A stretch of 11,131 bases of DNA. Source: Neocallimastix lanati (nom. inval.). Its lineage: Eukaryota; Neocallimastigomycota; Neocallimastigomycetes; Neocallimastigales; Neocallimastigaceae. Location of the stretch: assembly GCA_016946835.1 (NCBI GenBank), contig JACVTC010000711.1, forward strand, positions 1 to 11,131, in the 5' to 3' direction. Position 1 is the stretch's first letter. Each line of letters begins with the position of its first letter. Both the position numbers and the translations under genes were made by a program. Below the pieces are notes generated by a model that searched no databases, was not told the DNA's origin, and worked only from the letters and a program-made list of their open reading frames with translations. Positions 8,864 through 11,131 of the stretch are shown in pieces.

Positions 8864-9058
8864 TTGTATGGAGGAATTTCAGAATGTTTTAGATTTACTA
8901 TTATTATTATTATTAGTGGAAGTGCCAAAAATGTTGACTATTATTATTTGGAAGGACATAATGTTAAAAAAAAAAAAGAGATTACATTCAATATAATGTA
9001 TATAATGGTGATGCCTTTCACCGTTGATGCTTTCCTTTATTTTTCTTTTTTTTTTTAA
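8864..9058 (+). other. Doubtful 64-codon frame in a higher-complexity patch
   Basis: An ATG-started frame encodes 64 residues, including MYGGISECFRF, an isoleucine run from an ATT repeat, then SGSAKNVDYYYLEGHN. The middle (about 8920-8965) has more balanced composition than its surroundings. No domain is recognised, there is no splice partner I can defend, and the end runs into poly-T. It could be a small unknown gene, an exon remnant or chance. Confidence 0.12.
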
Positions 9059-9480
9059 TAATATTATGATATTATTGTTTAATGTTTCATTTTTTTTTGT
9101 TTAATTTTTTACTAATTGGTATTGAAGTTTTACATGATTAATTATTGTTATTTATTAAATTTACTTATTTTATTTTATTATATATATTTTTTTAATTTAT
9201 AATATTTAATCTTTTTTTTTTTTTTTTTTTTGAATAATAAATTAATAATAATTATTTATTATTTACTATTATCTTTAATATTTTTTTTTTATTTTTTATT
9301 ATTTACTCTGATTAGTTTATTCATTAATTCTATATTGATTATTTATTGATATTCTTTTTATTTATTTATTCATTTATATCATAATTTAATTTTATTTGTC
9401 TATATAATTTAATAATTGTTGTATTAAATACACCACCAAATATAATAATACTATACAATACAATAGAAATAATTCACAGA
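9059..9480. other. Gene-free T-rich DNA
   Basis: T-runs and A/T simple sequence dominate, including a long T-run at about 9213-9231. A short mixed patch, ACACCACC, lies at about 9430-9437. No gene or RNA is recognised. Confidence 0.5.
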
Positions 9481-9499
9481 GAGGATAAAAAGATTTTTA

Positions 9500-9571
9500 T
9501 TAACCATTTAAAATATAGAGTGTCTCTTTAGAGACAAGATAATTTATATAAATACTATTATTGTTGGTTAA
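9500..9571. repeat. Nested inverted repeats around a 7-bp palindrome
   Basis: TTAACCA (9500-9506) pairs with TGGTTAA (9565-9571). Between them TGTCTCT (9521-9527) pairs with AGAGACA (9530-9536) across a 2-base centre. Together they could fold into a stem with an internal hairpin. The inner palindrome is unusually GC-containing for this region. TGTTGGTTA recurs at 9562 and 9641. No family is recognised. Confidence 0.45.
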
Positions 9572-9739
9572 AAATAAATAGGTATAAAAATTAAAAAAAA
9601 AAAAAAAACATTAATGACCTTTTTAGAGTAAAAAGATCTTTGTTGGTTAGTGTTAGGGAGTTATTATTAGATTTAGTTACAACTTATAACTTGAAATAAA
9701 AATGAAATAATTTAGTTAATTCATCTTTATAAGGATTAT

Positions 9740-9873
9740 AAATAATTATAAAAATAATAAAACTCTTTTATTCTATTTATTTGATGATTCGTTTATGATA
9801 TTATTATAAATAAATAATTATAAAAATAATAAAACTCTTATATTCTATTTATTTTATGATATTATTATAAATA
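9740..9873. repeat. Tandem duplication of about 62-72 bp
   Basis: Two adjacent copies start AAATAATTATAAAAATAATA, continue AAACTCTT and TTCTATTTATTT, and end TATGATATTATTATAAATAA. The first copy (about 9740-9811) carries an extra GATGATTCGT segment that the second (about 9812-9873) lacks. Similarity is high, so the duplication looks recent. Confidence 0.8.
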
Positions 9874-10025
9874 AAAATAACATTAAATAATATTACTTCA
9901 ACAAAATCATAAAATAAAATATGTATATAAATATTTTTAATAATTTTATGAAAACCAATTATAAAAATATTTACTAATAATTTGCTATACGATGAGGTGA
10001 ACATTAATATAAATGAATGTTTCAA

Positions 10026-10046
10026 GTTATTTCATCTTGAAATAAC
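10026..10046. repeat. Perfect 8-bp stem with 5-nt loop
   Basis: GTTATTTC (10026-10033) and GAAATAAC (10039-10046) are exact reverse complements around ATCTT. An alternative pairing, TTTCAAG with CTTGAAA, overlaps it. Eight A/T-rich pairs can occur by chance in this DNA. Confidence 0.5.
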
Positions 10047-10132
10047 AATATAATCAAAAAAAAAAGCTATTATGATTGATGTAAAAAGTGTTAAATATTA
10101 ATATAAAAATAAATATTAATATTGTTATTAAC

Positions 10133-10290
10133 AAAAATATTAATAAAAATATATTAATAAAAATATTAATAAAAATATTAATAAAAATATATTAATAAAA
10201 ATATATTAATAAAAATATTTAATAAAAATATATTAATAAAAATATTTAATAAAAATATTTAATAAAAATAAAAATTAAAATATTTAATAA
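10133..10290. repeat. Irregular 12-14-bp A/T repeat array
   Basis: The words AAAAATATTAAT, AAAAATATATTAAT and AAAAATATTTAAT alternate about a dozen times. The array is pure A/T and irregular, and it fades into mixed sequence after 10290. Confidence 0.8.
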
Positions 10291-10544
10291 AGATATTAAT
10301 ATTATTATTGATAGAAATAAAAATAAATATATTTCTATATTTGTTTTATACTCATTTATTTAATTTATTATTTAATCATATATTTAATTATATATGAAAA
10401 TTTATTTATTCAATTACTTATATATTTATTGATTTATTGATTAATTTATTGATTTATTTTTAATTTATTTTAATAAATTTGAGTAACAATATTGGAAACT
10501 TTATTTTATATAGAATACCATTTTTATATTAAATATAATTGGGT
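10291..10544. other. Gene-free AT-rich DNA
   Basis: There are only A/T simple patches, including ATTTATTGATTTATTGATTA-like repeats at about 10425-10460. No gene is recognised. Confidence 0.5.
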
Positions 10545-11070
10545 AAGTACAGATTGAATAAAATAAAATAAAATATAAATAAAATAAATAGTAGAATATG
10601 AATATATAGTACAGATTGAATAAATAAAATAAAATAAAATAAAATAAAATAAATAGTAGAATATGAATATATAGTACAGATTGAATAAAATAAAATAAAA
10701 TAAAATAAAATAAATAGTAGAATATGAATATATAGTACAGATTGAATAAAATAAAATAAAATAAAATAAAATAAATAGTAGAATATGAATATATAGTACA
10801 AGATTGAATAAAATAAAATAAAATAAAATAAAATAAAATAAAATAAATAAAATAAATAGTAGAATATTAATATAAAGTACAGATTGAATAAAATAAATAA
10901 AATAAATAGTAGAATATTAATATAAGTACAGATTGAATAAAATAAAATAAAATAAAATAAAATAAAATAAAATAAAATAAAATAAAATAAAATAAAATAA
11001 ATAGTAGAAAAATAAAATACAGAGTAGAATATGAATATAAAGTACAGATTGAATAAAATAAATAAAAAAA
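10545..11070. repeat. ~61-bp minisatellite with variable TAAAA tracts
   Basis: Each unit has a fixed part, AATAGTAGAATATGAATATA followed by TAGTACAGATTGAATAAAA, and a TAAAA pentanucleotide run of variable length. GTACA begins at 10547, 10609, 10674, 10735, 10796, 10877, 10926 and 11042, so unit lengths are 62, 65, 61, 61, 81, 49 and 116 bp. The long last step contains a decayed copy (AATACAGAGTAG near 11017) and a much expanded TAAAA run. A long minus-strand frame here (10529-10801) is produced by the repeat and is not a gene. Confidence 0.9.
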
Positions 11071-11131
11071 TAAAAATAAAAAATAATTGTATAAATTAAA
11101 ACAAATAATATAATTTATAATAGTTTTATTA

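Overview
The window looks like nuclear DNA of a very AT-rich eukaryote. It has one spliced protein-coding gene, homopolymer A/T runs up to 28 nt, many AAT/AAAT microsatellites and several long minisatellites. My best guess is an anaerobic gut fungus (Neocallimastigomycota). Reasons are the very low gene density, the Thr-rich tail of a secreted enzyme, CCA/CGT/GGT-rich coding sequence in extremely AT-rich DNA, and weak ankyrin-like gene relics. A dictyostelid is the main alternative, because these amoebae share the A-run before ATG, AT-rich introns and simple repeats. Sequence alone does not settle this. Nothing bacterial or viral was recognised.

Layout. 1-1865 is non-coding upstream DNA with a few short, stop-interrupted frames that may be decayed ankyrin-type genes, then the leader of the gene. 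1866-4435 (+) is the only convincing gene: exon 1 at 1866-2401, a 197-bp intron at 2402-2598 and exon 2 at 2599-4435. It encodes a secreted 790-residue Agd3-like polysaccharide deacetylase (CE18/NodB-like fold) with an N-terminal CBM87-like domain and a Thr/Asn/Pro-rich C-terminal tail. Tandem AATAAA signals follow at 4472-4481.

4436-11131 is about 6.7 kb without a convincing gene, and repeats fill much of it. They are a 33-bp minisatellite (about 5640-6185) closed by an inverted copy at about 6218-6248, an AAAT microsatellite (6471-6536), a 35-bp array (7437-7692), a 22-bp array (8597-8812), a duplication of about 65-70 bp (9740-9873), a 12-14-bp A/T array (10133-10290) and a minisatellite of about 61 bp with variable TAAAA tracts (10545-11070). 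Islands of higher complexity carry perfect hairpins at 5376-5408, 9521-9536 and 10026-10046, and a 10-bp inverted repeat at 6345-6412. None could be assigned to a known RNA or transposon family.

With one gene there is no operon or cluster to interpret. By homology, the product should act outside the cell or in the wall, removing acetyl groups from an N-acetylgalactosamine-containing polysaccharide and leaving a positively charged, adhesive polymer.
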